The notes under the pieces were generated by a model. It searched no databases. It was not told the origin of the DNA and saw only the letters and a list, made by a program, of their open reading frames with translations. Both the position numbers and the translations under genes were made by a program. From Umbelopsis ramanniana AG (lineage: Eukaryota > Mucoromycota > Umbelopsidomycetes > Umbelopsidales > Umbelopsidaceae), in contig NW_026252146.1 of NCBI RefSeq assembly GCF_025399195.1, forward strand, positions 1 through 64,000: 64,000 nt of DNA, read 5' to 3'. This document shows positions 21,101 to 34,773 of the stretch, piece by piece (position 1 is the stretch's first letter; every line of letters begins with the position of its first letter).

Positions 21101-24100
21101 TGCTTGACCGTGCCTGTTCGATTGAGCGCATTACTTCCCTATTTGCCATATCTGATGAGACCTTTGGTCCTAGCCCTACAAGCCGGCCCCGATCTGGTCA
21201 GCCAAGGCTTACGGACGCTGGAACTCTGCATAGACAACTTAACTCAAGAATTCCTAGACCCCATCATGGCACCTGTTGTCAACGACTTAATGAATGCCTT
21301 ATGGAAGCATTTACAACCATTGCCATATAATAAGCTTCATAGCCATTCAGCTATGCGAATCTTGGGAAAGCTTGGTGGCCGAAATCGCCGTATGATTAAG
21401 GATCCTCCCAAGCTTGAATATCACCAGCGAACGGAGAATGGAGTTGATGTTGACGTCCTGTTTGATTCAGTATCATCACCTCAGAATTTGCCACTTGATG
21501 AATGCTTGGCACTTGCTATTTCAACCTTGGAAAAAGAGGATGCTAGTATTTACTACAAGCGTAAAGCGTATGAATATCTCAAGACTAGTTTAGCAGTTAT
21601 GCTAGATTTAGATACAGGCTCAGGTCACCTTGCACAGTCTATTCATCAAAGAATACAGGAGCAGCTGTTAGCAGTGACAGAAGCAACTGACTCACAACCC
21701 GCGAAACCCGTTGGCGAAACTACTGGTGGAGAAAACATGGAAACCGATGAGGAAGAAACCATTGAAACTGTGGCTGATATAAGCAAAACAGACAACAATC
21801 AAAGCTTAGTCAATAATGCGCATGGCAAGAAGATGAACAAACGACATGCTGAAGAGGAATCCTTGCGTAAAATCCTTGGAACTTTTTTCACTGCTAGTGC
21901 TATCCCTGAACTCAAAGAGGATGCATGGACCTTCTTTCAAAATATTTGCCGCCATTTCCTTCTGCTTCATATCGCTGAGCTTGTAGAATCTAAGGAAGTT
22001 GGATCCAAGAAATCTTTTGCCGAAATGATGGATGACAAGCTCTCCTACCAACACCTTAACACTACGATTATTGTAGATGCCATTGTAGACGTCATGACGT
22101 CAGAAGATAAGGATATGCAAAAGCTTGCTGAATCCGCCCTGCAATACTGTTATGATATTGCTGTGACCATGCTTGGAGGCAAGGAACATGTTGGCATGTT
22201 GCCCATATTCAAGGTGTTCGCTTCCCAGTTCTGCTCGTGCTGTTACAAGCAAGAATGGTACAAGAAGAGCGGCGGATGTCATGGAATCTCCATGCTTAGT
22301 TCACAGCTCGATATGGGAATCAAGTGGATGCGAGAACTTGAACTAGAATTTGTTCGATCCTTGCTTTTTGTTCTCAAAGATGCATCACCTGAAATGGCAA
22401 CTATTAATACATCTGACGCGACGGAAACATTATCACACGTACTCAAAGTCTGCAACAGACCAGAGGATGATGAATCCCAAGATGCCAGCTACAAGTTTCA
22501 GCACCTGATAGCTCTTTTGATTACGGAACTTTCAAACTCCAACAATGCCGTACGCGAAACCATTCAATCTTCATTCCAACTCCTTGCCGATCTCACTGGA
22601 AACGAAGTGACAGAGCTACTTGCGCCTGTACGTGAACGATTGGTCAGTCCAATTTTTGCAAAGCCATTGCGTGCTCTGCCATTTGCCATGCAGATTGGTC
22701 ATATCGATGCCATCACCTACTGCCTGACTTTGCGCCCTCCATTCTTGGAATTCAATGATGAATTAGTTCGATTGCTACACGAAGCCTTAGCTCTCGCTGA
22801 CGCAGAAGATCAAGCTCTTGTCAGTCGCAGCTCACAATACAAAAATGCCACGTCCTTGATGAACTTGCGAATTGTTTGTATCAAGTTACTTTCCGCTGCT
22901 ATGGCTTGTTCAGACTTTTCAAATCAGCGACAGACATCAACTAGAGCGCGTATCATACAAGTCTTCTTCAAGTCGCTATATTCTAAATCACCAGAGGTTG
23001 TAGAAGCTGCCCACCGTGGCCTCAAGCAAGTATTGGCACAGCAGCATAAGTTGCCAAGGGAATTGTTGCAAGCTGGTTTGCGACCAATCCTCACCACACT
23101 CTCAAACCACAAAACCTTGAGTGTAGCTGGTCTTGAAGGCCTTGCTCGACTTCTTGAATTGTTGACAAATTACTTCAAAGTCGAAATTGGCAAGAAATTA
23201 CTTGATCATCTTCGTCAATGGGCTGAACCGCAAGTTCTTCAAGAGGCTGCAGGCAAGCCTCTTAGCGAAAACCACGAAATCAAGATCATTGTAGCCATCC
23301 TGAACATTTTCCACTTGCTTCCGGTTGCTGCCAATGTATTTTTAGACGATCTTGTCACAACTGTATTAGAAATGGAGGGACACCTGAGACGATCACTTTC
23401 CAGCCCGTTCCGACCGAATTTGATCAAGTATTTGAATCGATACCCATCTGATTCCGTGGCATACTTCTACGATCGCCTAGGCAATCCCAAGTGCAGCCGC
23501 TTGTTTGTCGATATTTTAGGGACAGAAAGTGCATCCCAGCTGCGAGAAGAAATCGCCAAGGCTCCCGCTGATTTAATAGCTAGAACCTTTGGAATGGCAG
23601 ATGCTGGCAACATGCAATTCCAAGGCGTATTGATCGTTCGTGAAATCGTACAGTACGACAATGATTGGTTAGCCCGACAACCAGCTCTGCTTGAATGTTT
23701 GCTCAGCATGTGGCGCTCTGTTGGAAGGGTCGAGCGCATGAAGAAAGAGGATGCACAAGGCATCATGGCACTTAGGGAATCACAATATCTTGTGGAAATC
23801 TTCATCAACCATTTGCGCGCTCACCATTCCGCCAATGAGATTGAGTTGATCTTTGAAATGGTCACTCTTTTTACGCATGAAAGTGTCATTGATTCTTCAA
23901 TGCTACGAAAGTTCCTCCAAGAAGAGGTGGCTGTCAAATACAATCCACAACAGAAGCGCAGTATTCTGGAAAGATTTTTGACGCAATTCTCGGATGCATC
24001 TATCTCACCAACGCTAAAAATGATGACTCTGCGGTATGTGGTTAACCCTGCTCTGCTTGTTGCCCTAACGCACAAACCAGAAGGCTATGAGGAGATTCTC

Positions 24101-27100
24101 AATTCCGATATGATGGATCAAATGCTTTACAAAGTATGGGGCCAGTTACTCACCGAGAGCAACGAGGATAATCAATACTCTGAGGATTCTCTGCGTATCG
24201 AACTCCTTCAGATGACCGCGATGATCATTCAATATGCTCCAAAGCTGCTTGCTGATGCTCGCAAAGAAGTTATCAAGTTTGGCTGGAACTATTTGAAATT
24301 AGAAGATGCTACTGGAAAGCACGCTGCATATGTGCTCATCTCTCGATTCATTGCTGCTTACGATACGCCTAGCAAGATTGTCATTCAAATATATGCTGCA
24401 TTACTTCGAGCGCATCAATCAGAGGCACGTACTCTAGTCAAGCAAGGTCTCGATATTCTAGCTCCTGTCTTGCCTCAAAGAATTACTGCTACCGCTGCGG
24501 ACCATTTCCCAACTTGGGTTCGACTTACTCGTAGAGTTGTTGTTGAAGATGGACATAGTGTTTCTCAATTGGTCAATGTATATCAGTTACTTGTGAGACA
24601 TCCTGATTTGTTCTACGACTACCGTGAGCACTTCTTGCCACAGATTGTCAACACCTTGTCCAAGCTTGGCTTGCTCCAAAGCGCAACACCAGAAAACAAG
24701 GCGCTGACGGCTGATCTTGCTGAATTGATTTTACGATGGGAAAAACGTAGAATTGCTAGCCAAGCTGAGACTGAAGCAATGGAAGAGGATCCTCGCTCAC
24801 CAGAGCATTCCAGCCCAGACCATCCTCGCAAGAAACAGCAAGTCGAGAAACCCAACGGTGATGTGAAAAGCGTTGCAGTCGACTCTGGCAAGGAATATAT
24901 ACCTAGCTTGCAACTTCGTGAAAACATTGTCAGCTACCTTGTTCGTTTGGCCTGTGCCGTGGTCAGTCCTACTGATCTGCTTCAGAAGAAGCTTGTGCAG
25001 CGTATTCTCAAGCTTATCAAAGACTTTTTACAACCTGACATTTGGTCGGATGTTCACGTCAAATTCTCTCATTTGGAGAGAACACTTGCCTTCACCGAAC
25101 TGAGCGATATATACGTGTCCTCAGTTTGCAATGCTCTTGATATACTGGACATTGACATCTCTCACAAACCAGTTGAATGGTTCGTGGTCAATATGAATCA
25201 ACTGTATAGACTTTTGGAACCTAGCATCAAAACAGATAATGTTCGCATTCAAACTGCGTTGCACCCGGTACTGGTACACATCTACAAAGCTATATACGAA
25301 ACAACGAAAGATGAAACTAGTGAAACGGAATCACAACATCCAGATGTCACAGCGTTGACCTCACTGATTGACTCCACCATTACCGACGGCCTTACTAGCA
25401 TGAGCAATACGTATACTGTATTGAAATTATTAGAGGCAGCATCCAGCAGTCGAACTGAACACCTCGATGGATTTGTTCCAGGCATTGTCAAGGTTATCCA
25501 AAAGTTGACCAAAGAGCATACTGTTGGCAACACTACCGCGACCACACAACCGTCTGGACCTGATAGCCCGGTCAATCTTTTAATTATCGGCCTTCAATTG
25601 CTGAAGAAGCGAATTTCTCATCTTGGTGACCAACGTAGATGGTATCTTACATGTCTTATTCAGTTGATTGAAAAGTCACCAGATACCGTGTTGCTACGTG
25701 CTATCTTGGACATGCTGCAGGAATGGATTTTGGGCAAGTCAGAGACATTCCCAACCATCAGGGAAAAGGCTGGCCTTCTTGTTAAAATGATGGCTTTGGA
25801 ACGTCGCAATGATCAACAACTTACTGAAGACTTCCTTAAGCTTGTTATCAAGATTTATAGCAATCCTGTGTTTGCAAGATCTGAACTCACTGTGAGATTA
25901 GAGCAAGCATTCTTACTTGGAACCCGATGCGAAAATCCGGAAATTCGACAGCAATTCTCGGAGATCTTTGACCGTAGCATTGGTAGATCGCTGTATACTA
26001 GGCTCAATTACGTCCTTGGTGTGCAAAACTGGGAGTACTTGGCAAGCCAATTCTGGATTCATCAAGCTTTAGATTTATTACTAGGTATTATCGATGTTGA
26101 GGCACCTTTGCAGTCATCGGCTTTCAGTTTGAAAGTGAAGTCCATCAAAATTCTATCGAATGACACTGAACCTATGGATATGGATGTTCCTGAAGCAGTC
26201 AGTAAGCTCATTGACGATCATGAAGTATTCCTTAGCTCTCTTCAAAACTTGAAAACCGGCTCTATCATCACACCAATGCGACAGCTTCAACATATTGACG
26301 ACAATGTAGCATACCAACTTTGGGTGCATATGTTCACTCTATGCTGGGCTAACCTGTCAAGCACTGAACGACATGATATGACCAAAGTGCTTATCTCCTT
26401 GCTTTCCAATGACTACCACAGCCGCCAAAGTCAGCAATCCGCCAATGTCATACAGGCATTGTTGGAAGGTGTAGCTCGATGTCATACTGCTGTCAAATTG
26501 CCGACTCACTTGGTCAAGTACTTGGGTAAAGCGCACAATGCATGGCATATCGCTCATGAAATACTACAACAAGCTATTCCCAACGGAAGAGGCGGTGAGA
26601 TCACTAAAGATGATCAAAATAGTCGTGAGCGAACACTTGACGCACTTGGTGAACTGTACACCGATCTGTCTGAAAACGACATGTTTTATGGTTTGTGGAG
26701 ACGACGATGCGCGTACACTGAGACAAATGCGGCTATTTCCTGTGAACAGTTTGGAATGTGGATGCAAGCTCAGAACATGTACGAAAACGCTCAGATCAAA
26801 GCGCGAAGCGGCGTTCTGCCATTCACTGAATCGGAATACATGCTTTGGGAAGACCATTGGATTATGTGTACCCAAAAGTTGCAACAATGGGATATTCTTG
26901 TTGACCTGGCCAAGCATGATTCGAACACTGATTTGCTCTTGGAATGTGCATGGAGACTATCCGATTGGACTGCTGAAAGAGAGCTTTTGGAACAAACCAT
27001 TCAACAACTCTCTGATTCTCCTACGCCAAGAAGAAAGGTCTTTGAGGCCTTTATGGCACTGGTCAAATCTCAAGCAAATAATGACAAGCTTCAAGAGTTC

Positions 27101-30100
27101 AACAGAACATATGAAGAAGGCGTTCAACTCTCATTGAGGAAATGGCATTCACTGCCCAATATTGTGTCTAATAGCCACTTGCCATTGCTACAAATTTTCC
27201 AGCAATACATTGAACTGCAAGAAGCTAGTCAGATATTTAATAGCTTGATGACTACTACGGCGCAAAATCTCGATACGCGATCAGCCGAACTCAAAAGTAT
27301 TCTCACAACATGGAGGGAGCGTCTACCTAATACTTGGGATGATATCAATGTTTGGAGCGATCTTGTGGCATGGAGACAGCATATATTCTCAGCTATCAAT
27401 CGTACATATCTCCCGTTAATTCCCCTGCTGCAGCAACCTGCTGGAGGTGCCAATACCGGCAATGCTCATTCATACGCCTACCGCGGTTACCACGAGACTG
27501 CTTGGATCATCAATCGATTTGCTCACGTTGCTCGCAAACATCAACTATACGATGTCTGTATCAACTATCTCACCAAGATTTATACCTTGCCCAACATTGA
27601 GATCCAAGAAGCTTTCTTAAAGCTACGAGAACAGGCAAAATGCTATTACCAAAATCCTGCTGAATTGACCGCCGGACTTGATGTCATCAACAACACTAAC
27701 TTGGTGTACTTTGGTCAGCAGCAGAAGGCAGAATTCTTTACATTGAAGGGCATGTTCCTTGTTAAGCTGAATCATTACAACGAAGCCAACGAAGCATTTG
27801 TCAATGCTGTTCAAATCGACTTGGCACTTCCAAAGGCCTGGGCTGCATGGGGACAGTATAATGATCACAGATTCCGAGAGAATCCAAAGGATCTAAGCTG
27901 GGCTAATAATGCTGTTAGCTGCTATTTGCAAGCCGCTGGAATTTACAAAAGCTCGAAGGCACGAAAGTATCTCCTTCGAGTTCTTTGGCTTCTTAGCTTG
28001 GATGATGTCCAAGGCACTGTATCTCGAGCTTTCGAAAGCTATAAGGGTGAAACACCTGTTTGGTATTGGATTACCTTTATACCACAGCTCTTGACAGCTC
28101 TTCAACATAAGGAAGCTCGACATGCACGAACCATACTGGTACGAATTGCCAAGCAATTCCCTCAGGTATATTGATTATCTCTTTTTATACATTTATTCCA
28201 CGCTCACGCTTAAAAGATGTTAATGACTTAAAACACACTATAGGCACTGCACTTCCAATTGAGAACACAAAAGGAAGAGTATCTTTTGATGAAGAAACAA
28301 GGACTAGCTCCAGCTTCCGGAGGCGCAGCGGCAGCTTCCGCTACAACAACGGCTACAGGTAGCTCACCAGCAACTGTACCCACAACACCAGAGGTAAAGA
28401 CTGAAGGCGCCAATGCTGCTTCAGCAACACCAAATACTCAGGCTACCGATGTTGATACTGCTATGCAGGAGGCAAACGGCAGTGCGACTAATGCAGACGG
28501 CGACGAAAAGTCAACAATAGGTCACGATGTGAAGATTGAGAATGTTGATACCAACATGGCATCACAGGCCTCTCCTTCAGAACAATCGCCACCGGTACAG
28601 ACACCACAAGGTTCACCTCAAGGTCCTGCTACATCTCCTCTTGCTAACATGTCACCTGCCGGACAACAGTCTCCTCTCTCAAATGCATCTAATTCACAAG
28701 GTCAAACGCCAGTAACGACTGCAAGCCAGGATGGAGTCAAGCCCGGTGCTAGTCCAGCCACCTCACAAGCGACCACTGCTGCTGCCAACGCAGTTGCTGC
28801 AGCTGCTGCCGCTGCTAACGGTACTAAGCCTAACACCACACCACCGGTCAGCCAGAATACCATGCCAAGACATCCTTGGGAACTTGTGGACGAGATCATG
28901 TCTATGCTCAAAACTGGATATCCACTGCTGGCTTTGTCTATGGAAACGATGGTTGATCAAATTCAGTTGAAATTGAAACCTCAAGCTGACGAGGACATGT
29001 ACCGCTTGATTGTGGCTCTGTTAAATGATGGCATACAGGTATAGTATAATGTGCTATATATGGGACAACAATGCTTGAATACATTGTATCGGCACGGTTC
29101 TAATTTCGTTTCCATTTAGCAATTGCTTGCACGTCTGTCTAATCCCAACGATACTGGACAGTTATCACCTGCAACTCAGACTAATATATCTCGATTTGCC
29201 GAAAACCTGTATCCTGGGCAGATGAAGGTAATTTTATTTGCAGTAGACATTTATAGTACGGTGCGATTCGTTGGTTCATCTATGCTCACATATTTTATAT
29301 CTTTCAGGCTGCGTTTTTGAATGATTTCATTAAGGCTAAGCCTAATCACGCACAATATGTTGCCAAGCTCCGAACTTGGCGTGATAAATTTGAGGCAATG
29401 CTTGATAGCCGATCACGAAAGCAAAAACTCGAAAGCGCCAGTCATTATTTGATAGAATTCCAGCACCAAAAGTTCGACGATGTTGAAATTCCTGGACAGT
29501 ATTTGCTGGTAAGTTTCGATGCTACTGGTCAATTATCTATTGGCTAGCAATTGTCTAAAGCATCGTTATTCTTTAGCTCAAGGACAACGCAAATGATTTC
29601 CTGCGTATCGATCGTTTCCTTCCGGAGATTGAGGTCATCAGAGGTTATGGCAGCTGCCTTCGACGTATCACTATTCGTGGACACGACGGTAGCTTGCACC
29701 CGTTCATGGTACAAAACCCTGCTGCTCGCCATGGAAGACGTGAGGAGAGAATCATTCAGCTGTTCCGAATTTTGAATGGTGTTCTACAACGACGCAAGGA
29801 AAGCCGTATGCGAAATCTCTCATTCCATCTTCCCATCATTGTACCTCTTGCGCCACATGTTCGATTAGTGCAAGACGATCCATCGTATTGCTCTTTACAA
29901 GAAATTTACGAAGATCATTGCGACAACGTTGGAATCCATAGAGATGAACCCATCATGTACTTTATTGAAAAGATCCGCGCAAACATTGATGCAAAGAAAG
30001 CTGTACGTGTTATTTCAAAATCTCGCGTTTATGTTTAGGCATATTGAATATCATTCTAACCTTATATCATTGCAGATTGCTAACCAAAAGACAGAATTAC

Positions 30101-30935
30101 TCAACCTTCGTCTCGAAATTAATGATGAGATCGCATCAAGGATGGTACCATCTAATGTTCTCACCAAGGTAAATAATCAACTTTTTCTATGACTCTACCA
30201 TGATGATTTAAAGCACTCGTGATTGACGCTATTGCCCTTCATACAGTACATGCTCAAGACATTGAACTCCTACACAGACTACTGGATGGTTCGCAAACAG
30301 TTCACTAATCAACTTGCCACTGCAACTTTCATTACGTATGTTATGAGCATTGGTCATAGACAGCCATTCAAATTCTGCATCTCGCGAAGCACTGGTAATA
30401 TCTGGATGGTGGATATGCTGCCTGTCTGGAATCAAACTACACCTATTCTCGGCAATGGGGAATCTGTTCCCTTCCGCTTTACTCCTAATATCCAAAACTT
30501 CATTACGCCAATTGGTATAGAAGGTGTTTTCACTAGCAGCTTGATGGCGGTTGCCCGATGCTTGACAGAACCAGAATTTGAACTGGATCAGTACCTAAGC
30601 ATTTTCATTCGTGATGAACTTGTCACTTGGCACACCATGAACCACCGTCCAATTACCGATACTCAGCTGCGTGAGCGTATCACCACCAATGTATTCCAAA
30701 TTCTCAAGAGAACCCAGTTTTTGTCATGTCGAACAGAACGTGATAAGGTAATTAGATCTTTGCAGTAATTCATCGCTAGCTCTGTCCGCTGTATGCTAAC
30801 CATCTTGCCACTTTGTTTCTCTAGGCCGTCCATGCTAATAAGCCGGCAAATCAAAGCATCATAGACCTCATCTCGCAGGCAAGTAATCCTCAGAAGATGG
30901 CTCAAATGGAATGCACATGGATGCCTTGGCTGTAA
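18137..30935 (+). CDS. TRA1: Tra1/TRRAP, SAGA and NuA4 co-activator pseudokinase
   Basis: Activator-binding scaffold shared by the SAGA and NuA4 histone acetyltransferase complexes; a PIKK-family protein without kinase activity. Fifteen exons: 18137-18185, 18260-18417, 18488-18778, 18844-19050, 19113-19247, 19313-19441, 19510-19637, 19711-28165, 28244-29038, 29120-29227, 29308-29508, 29577-30002, 30076-30168, 30247-30747, 30825-30935; 3,928 aa. Residues 1 to about 2500 are helical HEAT-like repeats, about 2500-3180 the FAT domain. About 3205-3390 is a low-complexity Ala/Pro/Ser/Gln insert with two VKxE motifs. The PI3K-like domain (from about 3550) has [18 protein letters not shown] where active kinases have a catalytic Asp/Asn loop and VDM in place of DFG, so it is a pseudokinase. 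The C-terminus [10 protein letters not shown] is the FATC motif. Confidence 0.97.
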
Positions 30936-31276
30936 ACGACACATCTTAAAAGATATTATATGAAAAAAACTTGTCACTGCCATATACAGTATCTGGTTGC
31001 TGCTGTAAATATGCTATTATTTCAACCCTTTATAATTTGGTCTTATATTTTTTCCTCTGCTTTTTACAAATGAATACAAAAACAACTCTCAGTTGAAAAG
31101 TTTTAAACAATGACATAGCTTGCTCAATTTCGAATGTGAGTTAAAGGCATTTATTGAAAGTGTACAGCTACTGTGTATATGAATGGGAAGAAGAGATAAC
31201 AACCTCCATGGATACGTGTCATGAGGCTGATCGATTGGGACATTTTTTTATGATGAGGCAGTTAGATTGATTCAAC
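30936..31276. other. Convergent intergenic region
   Basis: 341 bp between the stops of TRA1 and the CLYBL-like gene. T-rich, serves both 3' ends; no gene seen. Confidence 0.5.
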
Positions 31277-32856
31277 TCATTTCGTCTTTGTATTCTTGCC
31301 GTCATTTGCATTTTGAGCATCCAACTCAGGGATTTCCATGCCTCCTGCCTTAGCTTTAGCTACCACTTTTTGTGCCCACTTGATAACGGGCATGTCGATC
31401 CTGTATGAAGCGAATGTCAGAAGCAGGTCATGACACAAACCAATGACCCAGGTTTAACTTACATCTTGCCGTCCACGACAAAGGCACCAACTCCTTTCTT
31501 TGAATAAAGCTCAAAGCCATCCATGATCTTGACAGCACGCTCAACGTCTACCAATTGATATATCAGCCATGTCAACTTTCCATTCATCGGTTATTGCGTT
31601 TGCTACATACCTTTAGGATCTGGTAAGAAGTATTCTTGAATGGTATCAATCTGACCTGGGTGAATCGCCTGTTTTCCGGTGAAACCAAATTCGCGTCCTT
31701 CACGGCATTCTTCTTTCAGAATGTCCAGGTTCTGATAGTCAACACAGACCAAGTCAATGGATTGCAAACCAAAGGCACTGGCAGTAGTGACAATTTGCTG
31801 ACGAGCGAATAGCATTTCCAGACGGCTGGGTGTTCGTACCAAGCCTAAGTCGGCGCAGTAATCTTCAGCAGCAAACTAGGACATCAACCCATTGAAATTA
31901 GAGACGTTGGTGATAAGATGCTATCAGCTTCTGTTCACTTACAATTAAAGCATCTAGTCTAGGATCGGCTGTGGCAATTTCCTTAAGATTCATGATACCC
32001 ATGGCACTCTCTACAGATGCAATTAAACGGATATTGGCTCGGCTATATTGATGTCAGTGGTGATGTACGGTTATATATACACTGCAGTATTACGTACTTT
32101 GATTCTGGAGCAACGGAGTCAATCATTCTACTGACAAACTGAATGTCTTTTGCACTTTGAACTTTGGGTATCACAATGGCTTGAAGTCTTTTTGTATGCA
32201 ACTGGTAAGGTAGACATGAGACACATGGTACGTAATATATTTTCGAAAGGAGACAAAAGCACCTACCACAACATTTAAATCGTCCAACTCGAGACCTGAA
32301 CCGACAGCGTTGATTCTGACAGCCTTTTCTGCCTTTCCATGCTCCGAAGCCTCCAAGGCATCCATTATCATTTGCCTAGCCGACCCTTTCTTGCTTGCGG
32401 CAACACTATCTTCGAGGTCATACACAATGCAATCCGCTGCAACCGAGATTGACTTGTGTAGCTTCCGTTCGTCACTTCCGGGCACTATCCGTTCAAAACG
32501 TTTAGCTTCTCAAGTACACTATATAACACCGCCTGAAAAGTGTGCCTCCCACGCACAACAACTTACCATAAAAAAGTGCTCTTCTTGGTCTGTTTTCGCT
32601 CAATTTTGTTGAGATTCCATTCTTAATTTCTGTGGATGAAGTGTTCAATAGTCGCACTGCTGCAAATACCGATGAGCGAAACACGACGGGTCGACTCGTT
32701 GTGGCGATAGCTTCTATATGGAAAAACAACAACCAGCTGAGTTAGAGTTTTAGTCCAAGCGAGCAGAGTACAAAGATGACAAGACTTACTGGACGCCAGC
32801 ATCTGTGGCTTAACTCCATATGCTAATAGCGAGAAGCTCTTCAGTGCAATGGTCAT
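31277..32856 (-). CDS. CLYBL: Citrate lyase beta-like protein, mitochondrial (CLYBL)
   Basis: HpcH/HpaI aldolase/citrate-lyase family; human CLYBL is a mitochondrial citramalyl-CoA lyase and (beta-methyl)malate synthase linked to itaconate breakdown and B12 protection. Eight exons on the minus strand: 32856-32790, 32713-32567, 32484-32267, 32201-32098, 32042-31943, 31875-31611, 31547-31463, 31400-31277; 369 aa. Core motifs are RRALFYVPGSDERKL, DCIVYDLEDSVAASKK (metal-binding Glu/Asp), KAVRINAVGSGL, QAIVIPKVQSA, LIASVESAMGIMNL, FGFTGKQAIHPGQ. The first 50 residues (MTIALKSFSLLAYG...) are basic and hydroxylated with no acids, like a mitochondrial presequence, and MTIALK was chosen as start for that reason. 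The ORF runs further upstream to an ATG at 32973. Confidence 0.9.
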
Positions 32857-33196
32857 GTCTAATGCAAGGAAAGAAGAAAGTTTAAAGACGAGTGTGTGGT
32901 TTTTGAACTCTGGATGAAACTCACGCACCACCAGAACTTTGAGGCTCCGCTTATGTGACTCGCATGCAATCATGACACGGCAATTCCAATGCCGTCAATC
33001 ACTATGGGCAAATACGAAGGCATCAGAGATGTTTATTGACAGAAGAACTTTTTGGAGTAAGGTGGTTCCAATGAAAAATAGAAATGGTTTTAATAAATAA
33101 GAATTAGAGGCTCTTGATCGGCTTGATTAAAGCCAACGCAACAGTGCGTAAACACACCCTGACGTCAATTTAGCCAAGCTCGATGCCGTTAGAGTT
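32857..33196. other. Intergenic between CLYBL-like and CK1 genes
   Basis: 340 bp on the 5' side of the CLYBL-like gene and the 3' side of the kinase gene. It contains a possible alternative last exon of the kinase (acceptor GACGTCAG ending at 33160) but no separate gene. Confidence 0.4.
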
Positions 33197-34773
33197 TCAA
33201 TGACAAAGACATCTTACAATGCGAACGATACTGCAACAATGGGCGCCTTGTTCTTCTGAAGCTCCATCTAGATCATCATCATGTGTTGCCCGATCAATAG
33301 CTGGTGGCTCCCGTGCTTTGTACGGAATATTATGGTTAGTAGCGCTTGAGTGCCATCGTCCGTTCCCGGCTTGATTAGATCCAGACACGCCGGCACCTTT
33401 CAGTTCCTTGTATTTTGCGTTAAATTGGCCAGACGATCGATGCTATACGAATGGTTCACGTTAGTGTTGTCAACAACATGAGTGGCCGAAACGAAGAATA
33501 ACAGACGGCTTTACCTCTAGTCCTTTTCCTTCGTTTAATACCATCCAGTCGTACACTTTATCATCTTCCTCTCCATTTCGCCGTATAGCTTTGTCGAACA
33601 ACTCTCTTAGAAAGTCGTAATCTGGCGTTTCGTCGAATCCCAGTTTTCGAACATATTTGAGGTATATTCCAAATTCTTCGGGATAACCTTTGCATAGCTC
33701 GTCTATTGGTGTACCTTGCTTTTTTTGACCGATCTTTTCGTACTTTTGCTTATTGGTCGCAGCCTTCAATCCTTGCCACGGGAGTTGGCCTTTTAAAAAG
33801 TACAGGAAAACGTGACACAATGCTTCCAAATCATCTCGACGTGACTGTTCTGAAACATGGAATGAATGAGACACGAAAACCGAAAGTCTATGTAAAACCC
33901 ACTTGCCCATCACTCACCTCTTCCCAAATGCGTATTGATACTCATGTAGCGAGCTGTTCCAGACAAGCTCTTACGTTCCCTGTAGGGAATATGCTGCTTT
34001 GTTTTTGGATCTCGATATTGTTTAGCCATGCCAAAATCCACAATATATACATTATTAGCATCTTTTGTACCAGGTCGACCCAGTAAAAAGTTATCTGGCT
34101 TGATATCGCGGTATATTAGATTCTTTTCATGGATGGTTTGCACTCGCGTGACCTATGGCAAACGACATAAGCAAATGATGTACCCTTGTTCAAATTTAGT
34201 AGGAGATCGACCAACGTACCATGTCCTTGGCCAGCATTGCTACAGTCTTTACAGAAAATATTCGACCACATTTGTCAAATACATCCTCCAAGCTAGGGCC
34301 TAGTAGATCGATCACCAATATATTATGCATGCCCTCCTGACCATAATAATACGCAGAAGGAATACCAGCTAAAGGGGGCAGCGAAGGTAAGCAAACGTGA
34401 GACGCTTAAAGCCCGCACATAAATAATGGATTAAATCATATTTACGTTGATCATAAAGAATCTTATAGGTACGATATTCATCCCGAAGCTGAGGAGCGTC
34501 AGTCTTTCGAGGTTCGAATTTGACAGCAACTGGCTGATTGTTCAACAGATTTGTACCTTGCAAGGGATTAACGTCAGGGATGTTGGTGCAGCGGGTGGTA
34601 CGCTATGTGAAAAATCCCATTTAAGGGTTCTAGCATTGAGGAGTTGGCTAAGCCCTACCTTCATATATGATTCCAAATGAGCCTTCACCAATCCGTCTAC
34701 CGACTCGGTAATGAACACCTACAATATTAACTGATCTTGTGGTTGCCGGCGAGTTGCTATGCGAGCGGCTCAT
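33197..34773 (-). CDS. Casein kinase I, Yck/Cki1 type
   Basis: Ser/Thr kinase of the CK1 family, membrane-associated type (yeast Yck1/2, fission yeast Cki1/2, animal CK1-gamma). Six exons on the minus strand: 34773-34659, 34556-34446, 34368-34220, 34152-33918, 33849-33515, 33442-33197; 396 aa. Motifs: glycine loop IGEGSFG, lysine VAVKFEPRK, catalytic loop [12 protein letters not shown], and the CK1 signatures [20 protein letters not shown] and [20 protein letters not shown]. The tail has [15 protein letters not shown]; clustered cysteines near the end are where Yck-type kinases are palmitoylated, so plasma-membrane attachment is likely. It lacks a typical extreme C-terminal CC, and a GTAAGA donor at the tail could allow another last exon. 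Expected roles are nutrient signalling, endocytosis and morphogenesis. Confidence 0.93.
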
